From Erysipelotrichaceae bacterium (lineage in GTDB: Bacteria > Bacillota_I > Bacilli_A > Erysipelotrichales > Erysipelotrichaceae): a stretch of DNA of 53,695 nucleotides. Below the pieces are notes generated by a model, which saw only the letters and a list, made by a program, of their open reading frames with translations, had not been told where the DNA came from and searched no databases. The stretch covers positions 1 to 53,695 of the forward strand of contig JAUNEN010000009.1 of assembly GCA_030525525.1 (NCBI GenBank), written 5' to 3'. Positions 8,100 to 16,591 of the stretch are shown in pieces (the stretch's first letter is position 1; each line of letters opens with the position of its first letter). Both the position numbers and the translations under genes were made by a program.

Positions 8100-8916
8100 G
8101 TCCCTGTTCCTTCACAAACGCGTAGAAATCCTGCTCTTTCTGATGATCGGATGAACTGATTGTTCCGATAGGCATTGCGTAGAAAACAGACTCTTCTTTC
8201 CCGTCCAGGCCGAACTTTTCATCCGCAATTCTGCCCTCAACCGCCGCGATTGCACAGCCTCCAAGATGAATCGAAGTCGCTGCGAGATAAACATTTTCCG
8301 TGATATGTCCGGCATCCATCATCATCGGCACATACGCATGAATGCCATATCTCCACTCGGCGCGATAAAAGACAGCACTGTAGTAAAAGACAACATTGGC
8401 TTTTGCGGCCCATGACTGCCCGCAGAGAGAATCAGATATAAAGCTTCTCATCTCTTCACAGTCCGAAAGCTTTTCAACCGCATGTTTCATGGGCAGATAA
8501 TGATACAGGCCGTCTGTCAGATCTTCCACATTCTGAACTGCCATATAGCATTCAAACTCATGCCTTGCCCCGCCGCAGGGAACAGTCCTCAATGTCGCAT
8601 AAGCTTTGCCGCGGATTTCCTTGACCCCCTGCGAACACCATAACAGATAGCTCAGCTGCCGTAAGCTCATTGTCTCTTCGGTATAGACACGGTGTGAACA
8701 TCTGCTGTTGATCACATGCAGAAAATCATTGTCAATTTCAAGATTTTCAAAATCGCGTGGAAGAAGAACAGATTCTTCCCTCATCGCTGCTTTGCATAAA
8801 GGCGGCTGCGGTTTCTTCAGCTGCTGATCTGTTTCATATCCTTCATATTCTCTGTTGAAAGAACGGATCCATTCTCTTCCTTCTTCGATCCGCCTTCTGA
8901 TTTCTTTTTCGTCCAT
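8095..8916 (-). CDS. SagB-type / nitroreductase-family FMN oxidoreductase
   Basis: 273 residues, cytosolic FMN-dependent oxidoreductase of the nitroreductase fold. RCSHRVYTEETMSLRQLSYLLW is the usual N-terminal RxSxRxF/Y...ls..eLs.LLwa pattern, with TVPCGGARHEFECYMAV next and the C-terminal HLGGCAIAAVEG. These resemble SagB-like dehydrogenases more than classic NfsB. No TOMM precursor, SagC/D or YcaO gene is nearby, so a bacteriocin role is not supported. ATG 8916 is preferred over 8943 because GGAGAG lies before it and the upstream codons overlap the promoter. Confidence 0.8.
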   Translation of the reverse strand: MDEKEIRRRIEEGREWIRSFNREYEGYETDQQLKKPQPPLCKAAMREESVLLPRDFENLEIDNDFLHVINSRCSHRVYTEETMSLRQLSYLLWCSQGVKEIRGKAYATLRTVPCGGARHEFECYMAVQNVEDLTDGLYHYLPMKHAVEKLSDCEEMRSFISDSLCGQSWAAKANVVFYYSAVFYRAEWRYGIHAYVPMMMDAGHITENVYLAATSIHLGGCAIAAVEGRIADEKFGLDGKEESVFYAMPIGTISSSDHQKEQDFYAFVKEQGL

Positions 8917-8942
8917 AAATACTCTCCGTTGAATCTGAACCA

Positions 8943-8976
8943 ATTATAATGCATGCCTGATTTTTCGTGCTATAAT
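8943..8976. promoter_or_regulatory. Overlapping divergent -10 boxes
   Basis: Minus strand TATAAT at 8943-8948 faces the nitroreductase. Plus strand TGC-TATAAT at 8968-8976 (extended -10) faces the membrane protein at 9008. The two promoters are close enough to compete. Confidence 0.6.
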
Positions 8977-9007
8977 GGCGCATGTTTGCAAAACGGGGAG
9001 GTTTGAT

Positions 9008-9688
9008 ATGAAGAAGGTTTTCTATACGGAAGATGCGTATCTTGCCGGCACATTGTTTCTGGCATTCGGAACGGCACTCATGGAAAAAGCAGATTTCGGA
9101 ATGTCGACGGTCGTCGCTCCTGCCTATCTTCTTTACCGTAAACTCTCTGAAACATTTTCGTTTTTCACATTCGGCATGGCCGAATATACCCTTCAGGCAG
9201 TTCTGTTGATTGTTCTTGCGATCTGCCTGAAGCGTTATAAAAAATCCTATCTCTTCTCATTTGTCACCGCATTGTTCTATGGATTTGTGCTTGATGTGAT
9301 GATGAAGCTTGTTGCATTCCTGCCGTCTGTCTTCTGGCTGCGCATTGTCTTCTATATTCTTGGTATGATCATCTGCGCCATCGGTGTTGCCTTCTACTTC
9401 CGCACCTATATTTCACCGGCCGCATATGAATTATGCGTCAGTGAAATCAGCGATGCAAAGCATGCAGATCTTTCAAAAGTGAAGATCATCTATGATATCA
9501 GCAGCTGCCTCATCGCTGTCCTCATGTCATTTATCTTCTTCGGCTTCGGACGCTTTGAAGGCATCAAGGCAGGCACATTCATCTGTGCCGCACTCAACGG
9601 AATTCTGATCGGTTTCTTCAACCGCAGATATGATGAGCTGTTTGAATTCAAAGACCGTTTCGATCTCAGAAAATACTTTGTCCGCTAA
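9008..9688 (+). CDS. YczE/YitT-like membrane protein (DUF6198 type)
   Basis: 226 residues with about five to six hydrophobic helices (for example AYLAGTLFLAFGTALM, YTLQAVLLIVLAICL, IVFYILGMIICAIGVAFYF, SCLIAVLMSFIFFGFG and the last near ALNGILIGFF). The pattern GTLFLAFGTALMEKADFGMS resembles the YczE/YyaS/YitT membrane family of unknown transport role. ATG 9008 has GGGGAGG eight bases upstream; an earlier in-frame ATG at 8975 lies inside the -10 region and is rejected. The gene stands alone between its promoter and a terminator. Confidence 0.75.
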   Translation: MKKVFYTEDAYLAGTLFLAFGTALMEKADFGMSTVVAPAYLLYRKLSETFSFFTFGMAEYTLQAVLLIVLAICLKRYKKSYLFSFVTALFYGFVLDVMMKLVAFLPSVFWLRIVFYILGMIICAIGVAFYFRTYISPAAYELCVSEISDAKHADLSKVKIIYDISSCLIAVLMSFIFFGFGRFEGIKAGTFICAALNGILIGFFNRRYDELFEFKDRFDLRKYFVR

Positions 9689-9690
9689 TA

Positions 9691-9719
9691 AAAACAATCA
9701 GCCGGCGCTGATTGTTTTT
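9691..9719. terminator. Bidirectional intrinsic terminator
   Basis: AAAACAATCAGC and GCTGATTGTTTTT form a perfect stem with a CGGC loop, with A/T tracts on both sides. It separates two convergent genes. Confidence 0.9.
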
Positions 9720-9723
9720 CAGT

Positions 9724-11028
9724 TTATGCAATTGCTTCGAATGCGGCATCCAGTGCGGCAATCAGATCATCAGCCTTTTCAATTCCGACGGAAAGACGGA
9801 TGGTATTCGGTTTGATCAATTGATCGGCAAGCTCTTCTTCATTCAGCTGCGAATGGGTTGTGGATGCCGGATGAATCACAAGTGATTTCACATCCGCCAC
9901 ATTTGCAAGAAGTGAGAAGATCGGAAGATTATCAATGAATTTCTTTGCCGTTTCAGCATTCCCTTTGATTTCAAAGGTGAAGATGGAACCGCCTCCGTTC
10001 GGAAGATATTTTGCATACAGATCATGTCCCGGTTCACCCTCAAGAGAAGGATGGTGCACCGCTTCGACAAGCGGATGCTCATTCAGATATCTGACAATTC
10101 TGAGTGCATTTTCCGTATGTCTTTCCACTCTTAAGGAAAGTGTTTCAAGTCCCTGCAGGAACAGGAATGCTGCAAAAGGAGAAAGGGTTGCACCGGTATC
10201 TCTTAAAAGAATTGCCCGTATATATGTCACAAAAGCTGCAGGTCCTACAGCATCTGCAAATGAGATACCGTGATAGCTCGGATTTGGTTCAGAGATCCAC
10301 GGATACTTTCCGCTCTTCTTCCAGTCAAATTTTCCTGATTCAACGATCACGCCGCCGATTGCGGTGCCGTGGCCGTTGATGAATTTTGTGGCTGAGTGCA
10401 CAACGATATCGGCTCCGTATTCAATCGGTCTGATCAGAACAGGTGTCGCGAATGTCGAATCCACAACTAACGGAATCCCGTGTGCATGTGCAATCTCTGC
10501 AATCTTTTCTATATCAGCCAGATTGGAATTCGGGTTGCCGAGTGTTTCAATGAAGATTGCTTTTGTGTTCTCCTGAATTGCATTTTCAACTGCGCCTTCT
10601 TCATACAGATCGACAAATGATGCACTGATTCCCGAAGTCAGAGGCAGTGTATGGGCAAGCAGATTGTATGTGCCGCCATAGATTGTCTTTGATGCGACAA
10701 TGTGTTCACCTGCTTTTGCAAGTGCCTGAATCGCATATGTGATCGCTGCCGCACCGCTTGCCAGTGCCAGGGCTGCACTCCCGCCTTCCAGCGAAGCAAT
10801 TCTTTTTTCGAATACATCTTCGGTCGGGTTGGTCAGACGGCTGTAAATATTGCCGGCATCTCTTAATGCAAATCTGTCGGCAGCGTGCTGCGCATTATGG
10901 AAAACATAGGATGCTGTTGCGTAAATCGGGACTGCTCTTGCGTCAGTGGCGGGATCAGCCTGTTCCTGGCCGATGTGAAGCTGCTTTGTTTCAAGACTCC
11001 AGTTCTGCGGATTTCTGATGTCACTCAT
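9724..11028 (-). CDS. metY: O-acetylhomoserine sulfhydrylase (aminocarboxypropyltransferase)
   Basis: 434-residue PLP enzyme of the Cys/Met metabolism family that makes homocysteine from O-acetylhomoserine and sulfide. The PLP lysine is K215 in HSATKFINGHG. YSRLTNPT, ASGAAAITYAI and KTIYGGTYNLL are the family cofactor motifs. Near the C-terminus, LVIHPASTTHSQLNEEE and IRLSVGIE are typical of MetY rather than MetB. ATG 11028 has GAGG upstream; a longer start at 11067 lacks one. A TATAG-N7-CTATA palindrome 112 bases ahead suggests LysR-type control by sulfur status. A second family member lies at 27043. Confidence 0.92.
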   Translation of the reverse strand: MSDIRNPQNWSLETKQLHIGQEQADPATDARAVPIYATASYVFHNAQHAADRFALRDAGNIYSRLTNPTEDVFEKRIASLEGGSAALALASGAAAITYAIQALAKAGEHIVASKTIYGGTYNLLAHTLPLTSGISASFVDLYEEGAVENAIQENTKAIFIETLGNPNSNLADIEKIAEIAHAHGIPLVVDSTFATPVLIRPIEYGADIVVHSATKFINGHGTAIGGVIVESGKFDWKKSGKYPWISEPNPSYHGISFADAVGPAAFVTYIRAILLRDTGATLSPFAAFLFLQGLETLSLRVERHTENALRIVRYLNEHPLVEAVHHPSLEGEPGHDLYAKYLPNGGGSIFTFEIKGNAETAKKFIDNLPIFSLLANVADVKSLVIHPASTTHSQLNEEELADQLIKPNTIRLSVGIEKADDLIAALDAAFEAIA

Positions 11029-11139
11029 ATCAATACCTCTTCTGTTTCTTTTCCGGATCGCCTTCATGCATGTGATCCTTGCAGAACCATTGTCACTCTT
11101 TTTCAGGATTGTGCATAATATTGCATATCCATGTTCAGC

Positions 11140-11156
11140 TATAGACGCAATCTATA
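11140..11156. promoter_or_regulatory. Met-box-like LysR operator upstream of metY
   Basis: TATAGACGCAATCTATA fits TATAG-N7-CTATA, the outline of the MtaR/MetR (Met-box) site known from streptococcal methionine and cysteine genes. It lies upstream of metY. The regulator gene is not in the window; assignment is by pattern. Confidence 0.5.
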
Positions 11157-11159
11157 AGT

Positions 11160-11203
11160 GAAAAAATAATAAAAAGCAATTCCCGTATGTTGAGAATTGC
11201 TTT
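11160..11203 (-). terminator. Intrinsic terminator of the flavin reductase gene
   Basis: AAGCAATTC (11174-11182) pairs with GAATTGCTT (11194-11202). On the minus strand it is followed by TTTATTATTTTTT. Confidence 0.85.
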
Positions 11204-11217
11204 GAACTGATGAGATT

Positions 11218-13737
11218 TTACTTGTTGTCTGCTGTTACAGCCTTGGCTGCTGTACGTCCGGAAACAAAGATTTCAACAATCGCATTTCCGCCCAAACGGT
11301 TTCCACCGTGGATACCGCCTGTCACTTCACCTGCCGCATAGAGACCTTCGATGATCTCACCGTTTGCGTCAAGTACATGACGTTCTGTATCAACTTTGAC
11401 ACCGCCCATTGTGTGGTGGGTTGACGGTGCCATCAGACGGACTCTCAGCTGTGTGCCGTCGAGATCATATGTATCTGCCAGGTACTTGCCGTTTTCATCC
11501 TTCTCGCAGTTTCCGATTGTTCTGGAAGCTGCAGTCTTCTTGACATCCGGATAATCGGCAGCGTCAGTATTTGCCATAACTGCCTTGTCATACTCTTCGA
11601 TTGTTGTTCTGACAGTTGCAGGATCAGCCTTGACGCCGAGCTTTTCAAACAGTTCGCCGAGCTTGTCGATTGTAGTTGTGTAGTAACGGCCTTCATAGTC
11701 CTCATCGCCTAACTGCATCGGAGCCGGCAGCGGCTGTTCCTTGTTATAGATTTCAACGAAGACACCCTTTGTGCCGTTGACTTCCATACCGTTTCTGAAT
11801 TCAGCCAGAGAGAGAACGTCACGTTCGCTTGTTTCATCAACGAAACGCTTGCCGGTATTCGGATTGATCCAGACTGCGTAGTTGCCTGCACCGAATGCGA
11901 GGTTTCCGTTGTCAACCCATGAGATTGGCATCAGCTGTGTGAAGTTCATACCGGTTGTATCAGCACCGATTGCTTCAGCCATTTCAATACCGTCACCCTT
12001 CAGGGAGCTGCGGTTTGTTGTCTTTGTGGACTTTGTGAGATATTCTTCACTCCAGTACTGGTTGTATTCGATGACCTTATCAACATTTGCCGCAAATCCG
12101 CCGGTTGCCAGAATGACACCCTTGTTTGCATGTGCTGTGACTTCGGTTCCGTCATACATCTTACCCTTGACGCCGGTGACCTTTCCGCCGTCAACGATCA
12201 GGCTTTCAGCCTTTGTTCTTAACATAATCTTGTTGCTGGAAGCTGTGGATGATGTGTTAAGAAGTGTGTTCTTCGGAGCCATGAAGTATGTGCCCCATCT
12301 GCCCGGATATTCTGTGCCGTCAATCTCAGCACCTGCGAATTCGTTTTCTCTGTACCAGAGAGCGCCGATCAGAGTCTGCTGGTTTTCAACAAACTTGCCG
12401 CCCTGTTCTTCAAGCCAGGGTTTGAGATCCTGACCGTCTGTGATGAACTGGGAAACCAGATCAAAGTCACCGTACATCCATTCGCTCATATCTGCAGTCG
12501 GACGTAATCCGCCATAGTATGTCTGGAAGATGTGGAGGTTGAGTGTGGAGAACAGAGTTACTTCGCCTGCACCTGCCGCAACCTTCGGCTCAGCCCATGC
12601 CAGATAAGGCTTGATTTCTTCCTTCAGTGCTTTCAGAGTTGAAAGATATTCAGCGTGTACGCCATGCTTGGAGAGCTCAGCTGTATCACCTGCCACGAAT
12701 TCATGATCCTTATAATAGTCTTCATCAAACGGCTCTTCGCTCCAGTTTTCAATGATGCGTAATTCATCCAGTGTGCTTGCCGGAGCCATCTGCTTGTCCC
12801 ATTCAGTTCCGTCATACTTTGTGCCCTTTGTTGCATCAGGATTCTCAGGATCCCATACAAGATAAGGCATTACGGACTGATACTGACCGCCGGAAACCAG
12901 AGTGTTGCCGCCGATTTCAGCATTCTCTTCAATGACCAGAACAGTGTTGCCGTCCTGTGCTGCCTGTGCTGCCGCAGCCATACCGGCACCGCCCGCACCG
13001 ACAACAATGACATCATATGTTTCGTCAATCGGATCGCCTGCCGTGACTTCGATTGTATTCTTTTTGAATCCCTCAAGGTCGGATACTTCAGCCTGCTCAG
13101 CCGCATCATTGATGGCAGCCTTGAATCCGGCAGAAGTGAATGTAGCACCGGATACGTTGTCAACGCCTGTGCCGCATGCATTTTTGATATCTTCACTCAG
13201 GATATCAAAAGCAGGTGTGCCGACATGTTCTGTCTCAACAGAATTTGCAACTTCGATCTTTTCGATTGCGGAATCTGTGAATGTGACAGCGACTTCCATC
13301 CCGCCGTTGTAGCCTGTACCGTGACCTGTATAAGTACCCGGTTTGAAAGTCACAGCGACATTCCCCTGCTGTTCTGAGGATCCTTCACCCTTTGCCTGAG
13401 CCAGAGCCTCGTTGACAGCAGCGATCAGTGCGTCTGATGTTTCGGTGCTTCCTGCAACGATATCGACACCCTCGGTTGAGTTCTTGTCGATGATTGCCTG
13501 AGGCATGGACTCATACGGCTGATCAAAGTCAAAATCTTCATCCTTGACTTCGATTTTTTCGATCTTGTCTGCGGAAACCGTGACTTCAACCGTTACTGTG
13601 TGTCCCAGCGCATCAGACTTGCCAGTGCCTGTATATGTGCCGGGAGTGTAGGCTGAAGAGGCTGTATCAGAGCCGCCGCAGCCGACAAGTGAAAGCGCCA
13701 TAAAAGCACTCATTGCCGTCATGAAAAACTTCTTCAT
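11218..13737 (-). CDS. Exported flavoprotein reductase lipoprotein (two FMN-bind domains plus fumarate-reductase-like FAD domain)
   Basis: 839 residues. The lipobox LSLVGC (Cys20) follows a signal peptide, so the enzyme sits on the outer membrane face. Two FMN-bind domains follow (about 30-118 and 130-218). The second has SGAT with Thr199, the site ApbE would flavinylate; the first has the variant AGST with Thr98 in the same place. The FAD-binding reductase domain starts at YDVIVVGAGGAGMAAA (241). Arg639 (SERD), His775 (HHTMGG) and Arg814 (GNRLGGNAI) match the fumarate reductase active site, but the position of the first substrate His seems to be Met603 (QLMPIS). It probably reduces an unsaturated carboxylate other than fumarate. 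No ApbE or electron-donor gene is in the window. Confidence 0.88.
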   Translation of the reverse strand: MKKFFMTAMSAFMALSLVGCGGSDTASSAYTPGTYTGTGKSDALGHTVTVEVTVSADKIEKIEVKDEDFDFDQPYESMPQAIIDKNSTEGVDIVAGSTETSDALIAAVNEALAQAKGEGSSEQQGNVAVTFKPGTYTGHGTGYNGGMEVAVTFTDSAIEKIEVANSVETEHVGTPAFDILSEDIKNACGTGVDNVSGATFTSAGFKAAINDAAEQAEVSDLEGFKKNTIEVTAGDPIDETYDVIVVGAGGAGMAAAAQAAQDGNTVLVIEENAEIGGNTLVSGGQYQSVMPYLVWDPENPDATKGTKYDGTEWDKQMAPASTLDELRIIENWSEEPFDEDYYKDHEFVAGDTAELSKHGVHAEYLSTLKALKEEIKPYLAWAEPKVAAGAGEVTLFSTLNLHIFQTYYGGLRPTADMSEWMYGDFDLVSQFITDGQDLKPWLEEQGGKFVENQQTLIGALWYRENEFAGAEIDGTEYPGRWGTYFMAPKNTLLNTSSTASSNKIMLRTKAESLIVDGGKVTGVKGKMYDGTEVTAHANKGVILATGGFAANVDKVIEYNQYWSEEYLTKSTKTTNRSSLKGDGIEMAEAIGADTTGMNFTQLMPISWVDNGNLAFGAGNYAVWINPNTGKRFVDETSERDVLSLAEFRNGMEVNGTKGVFVEIYNKEQPLPAPMQLGDEDYEGRYYTTTIDKLGELFEKLGVKADPATVRTTIEEYDKAVMANTDAADYPDVKKTAASRTIGNCEKDENGKYLADTYDLDGTQLRVRLMAPSTHHTMGGVKVDTERHVLDANGEIIEGLYAAGEVTGGIHGGNRLGGNAIVEIFVSGRTAAKAVTADNK

Positions 13738-13897
13738 TTAATTTCCCTCCTAAAACGACGCAAATATCATAACTCCGACAGTTTTCTCATTCAACAAACA
13801 AAATATCTGATTTGCCTGAATTTTCACGAATACGATCTTTCGGGCAGGTTTGAAGTTCTCTGTCCTTGCATTGCGGTAAAAATGATACACTGAAGGC

Positions 13898-16591
13898 ATG
13901 ACTAAAATAATCGCACATGAATATCTGAAAGAGTTCATCTTTCATGATATGGCTTTAAAAAAGAAATCTCTCGAATCGCTTGAAATCATCAGTCCGTCAA
14001 GGCTTTTAAGCGACGAAGAGACAGACACGGATACCGTTCTCTGTCTGAAGCTTTCAAAACTTCTCACTCAGAAAAAGGATCAGTTTCCGGCATACCGGGA
14101 AATGTTCCGCTTCCCTGTTTTTTACAATGAGGTCATCTCATTTGCAAAGCAGTTGTCCCTTTACGGAATCAGAGCGCATGATCTGCCCGCCGAAGACGCA
14201 GCCGCAGACCAGTTGCGGGAAATCGTAAGGATCGCTTTATCGCTTGATCTCAAGGAAAAGAAGATTGCTGAAAATCTGCCGCAGGCCCTTGAAGATGCGA
14301 AGAATTCAGATCTTAAAGTCATCGAAGGATTTGAAAACAATTATTTTCAGTATCAGTTTATGAAAAAGCTGAAAGAGGAAGGTGTTGAAACCATTTCTCT
14401 TTCCGATGTACATGCCAGATCAATTTCCAGAAAGCATGCCTTAAGCACGCGGATGGAGATCGAAGGATGCGCTTATCATATTGCAAAGTGCGCAAAGCCC
14501 TGCAATGTGGTGCTCTGTTCCCCGGCTTCCCAGCTGCCGGTATTGAGGCAGGTCTTTGCACGCTATGAGATTCCGTTTTCCTATACAGTCTCTTCCGGCA
14601 GTCCGCAGATCGGCAGATGTTTTTCCGCTCTGGTTCAGTTTTCGGTCAGAAAAGACAGAAACTCACTCATGGTCTGCTTTGAGAATCAGGCATTCTCAGA
14701 GCCTGTGAATGATGATATTCTCGTCTTCCTTGATCAGGTTCTCGATGATATCGAGGCCCCGGACAGAGCAGAAGAATACAGAAAAGCCTACAGTCGGGTA
14801 GAAAGTGACAAATACGATCCCGAAAAAGCTCTGAAGCGCGATCCTGTAACCATTTATGAAAATCTCGAGAAAAGAGCACAGGATTATTTCGCAATAATCC
14901 AGAAGGAAATCGATTCACTCACATCAGCTGAAACTCCGAAGAAGCGTCTGATCGCGGCTTATGAAATCATTGCGTCTTCATTCCTGCTGGCCAATCATGA
15001 AGAAATGGCAGCCGGCAGAAAGATATTGTCTGAACTTCAGGATTGCATTGATCTGATTGACAATGATGAAGAAGCTCTCTTCTTCGCCCGCATGATGGAG
15101 GGACTCTCTGTTTCCGCCCATAAGCTTGTCAGTGATTTCTGCACGGTCAGTGATCTTTCCCATCCGGTGCTGCCGAAAGAAAATACATATGTTCTCGGTG
15201 CAAGCGGAAAGAACTATCCCGGCTTTGCGCCGTTCTCAGGTGTCTTTGACGAAAGCTATATTTCAGAAATCAAAGACTTCCCGACTCTCGATGAGAGACA
15301 GAAAGCATATCTTGAACAGCTTTCATGGATTGAAAAAAGCTGTTCGGATGAATTGATTTATTCATCCGCCACCAATGACTATCAGGGCCGTGAACTGATC
15401 GGTGCTTTTGAACTGGAACAGTACGGCAAATCGGAAAGATGGCAGATTGAATTCTTTGATGAGCGCAGAAAGCTGGATCATGTCATTTCCCGTGAAACTT
15501 CAGAACAGCTGTTTCTGAAACATGACGGACAGCAGCCTTATATCAGCGGTTCGATCAGTTCCGTTGAAACATGGTATAAATGCCCCTACCGCTATTTCAT
15601 TGCCAGCGGTCTGTATGTCAGGAAAAAGCAGACACCTGATCTTTCTGCCGACAGTGTCGGCACATGGCAGCACGCTGCTCTTGAAAAAGCAGTCTACGCT
15701 CCTGACGGAAATCCCGATCCTCTTTATGCGGAACATCTTTCCGAAGAAAGAATTGCCGAACTGATCAGTCCTTATTTTGATGCATTAAGAATCGCTTCCC
15801 CGCTTGATGCGGTGCGCATTTCGCTTTCTGAAAAGCGCATGATTGAATCATTGAAGAAGGCCGCTGATTTTCTGAGTGAATATGAAAGAGGAAATACATT
15901 TGACCCGTATGATACCGAAGTCTCCTTCTATCATCTGCCGGTTTCCGAACATGTCCGCTTAAACGGAACCATTGACAGGATTTCCAAAGATGAAAAAAAT
16001 CATATGATTGAAATCATCGATTACAAATCTTCTTCCAAAACACTCAGCGAAAAAAATGTCAAAGCTGGCCAGCAGCTGCAGTTACTGACATATCTGTTTG
16101 CGGCACTGGATCAGTATGAAGATGTGAATCCGGCCGGAACATATTACTTCTCTCTGACAAGCGACAATATTTCCGATGCCCGCCTCATCAAAGCTGCCTC
16201 CGTCAACCGCAGTACATGGAAGCTCACTGAAAATGATCTGCGCCTTGATGAAGCAAAGATGAGAGACATGATGATCAAAAACAGAAAGCTGAACGGATGG
16301 ACATTCACGGACAGAACCGATGCGATTGACCGCGACGGGAAATATGTGAACGGCTTAAAGAAGATCTGCAGCTGCGACAGCGTCAGAGACTGCCTTGAAA
16401 CTCTTTATGAATACTTCTATGAACAGCTGATGGCTTCTGAGGAAACCGGTATGCCTGAGATTTCGGCTGCCCCGGTTGATTCCGCCTGCACATATTGCGA
16501 TTACAAAGGAATCTGCCGCTTCCATGGCGAAGACAGCGCCATGAAAGAGATTTATGAAGGAAGCCTCTTCGAAGAAAGGAACAAATCATGA
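13898..16591 (+). CDS. addB: AddB-like subunit of the AddAB helicase-nuclease
   Basis: 897 residues. Partner of AddA in double-strand break end processing for recombination. The C-terminal PD-(D/E)XK nuclease is recognisable: EIIDYKSSSK with D708/K710, followed by GQQLQLLTYLF. Four cysteines (562 in YKCPYRYF; 864, 867 and 873 in CTYCDYKGIC) match the iron-sulfur cluster ligands of AddB, including the 3 and 6 residue spacing. The protein is shorter than Bacillus AddB (about 1160), and the N-terminus shows no GxxGxGKT loop. It overlaps addA by four bases (ATGA), fixing the pair as one operon. A promoter just upstream is unclear, and no LexA box was seen. Confidence 0.88.
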   Translation: MTKIIAHEYLKEFIFHDMALKKKSLESLEIISPSRLLSDEETDTDTVLCLKLSKLLTQKKDQFPAYREMFRFPVFYNEVISFAKQLSLYGIRAHDLPAEDAAADQLREIVRIALSLDLKEKKIAENLPQALEDAKNSDLKVIEGFENNYFQYQFMKKLKEEGVETISLSDVHARSISRKHALSTRMEIEGCAYHIAKCAKPCNVVLCSPASQLPVLRQVFARYEIPFSYTVSSGSPQIGRCFSALVQFSVRKDRNSLMVCFENQAFSEPVNDDILVFLDQVLDDIEAPDRAEEYRKAYSRVESDKYDPEKALKRDPVTIYENLEKRAQDYFAIIQKEIDSLTSAETPKKRLIAAYEIIASSFLLANHEEMAAGRKILSELQDCIDLIDNDEEALFFARMMEGLSVSAHKLVSDFCTVSDLSHPVLPKENTYVLGASGKNYPGFAPFSGVFDESYISEIKDFPTLDERQKAYLEQLSWIEKSCSDELIYSSATNDYQGRELIGAFELEQYGKSERWQIEFFDERRKLDHVISRETSEQLFLKHDGQQPYISGSISSVETWYKCPYRYFIASGLYVRKKQTPDLSADSVGTWQHAALEKAVYAPDGNPDPLYAEHLSEERIAELISPYFDALRIASPLDAVRISLSEKRMIESLKKAADFLSEYERGNTFDPYDTEVSFYHLPVSEHVRLNGTIDRISKDEKNHMIEIIDYKSSSKTLSEKNVKAGQQLQLLTYLFAALDQYEDVNPAGTYYFSLTSDNISDARLIKAASVNRSTWKLTENDLRLDEAKMRDMMIKNRKLNGWTFTDRTDAIDRDGKYVNGLKKICSCDSVRDCLETLYEYFYEQLMASEETGMPEISAAPVDSACTYCDYKGICRFHGEDSAMKEIYEGSLFEERNKS

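Noticed and set aside
8095-8916. SagB-like gene as part of a thiazole/oxazole peptide cluster
   Set aside because: No YcaO, SagC or short precursor peptide in the surroundings.
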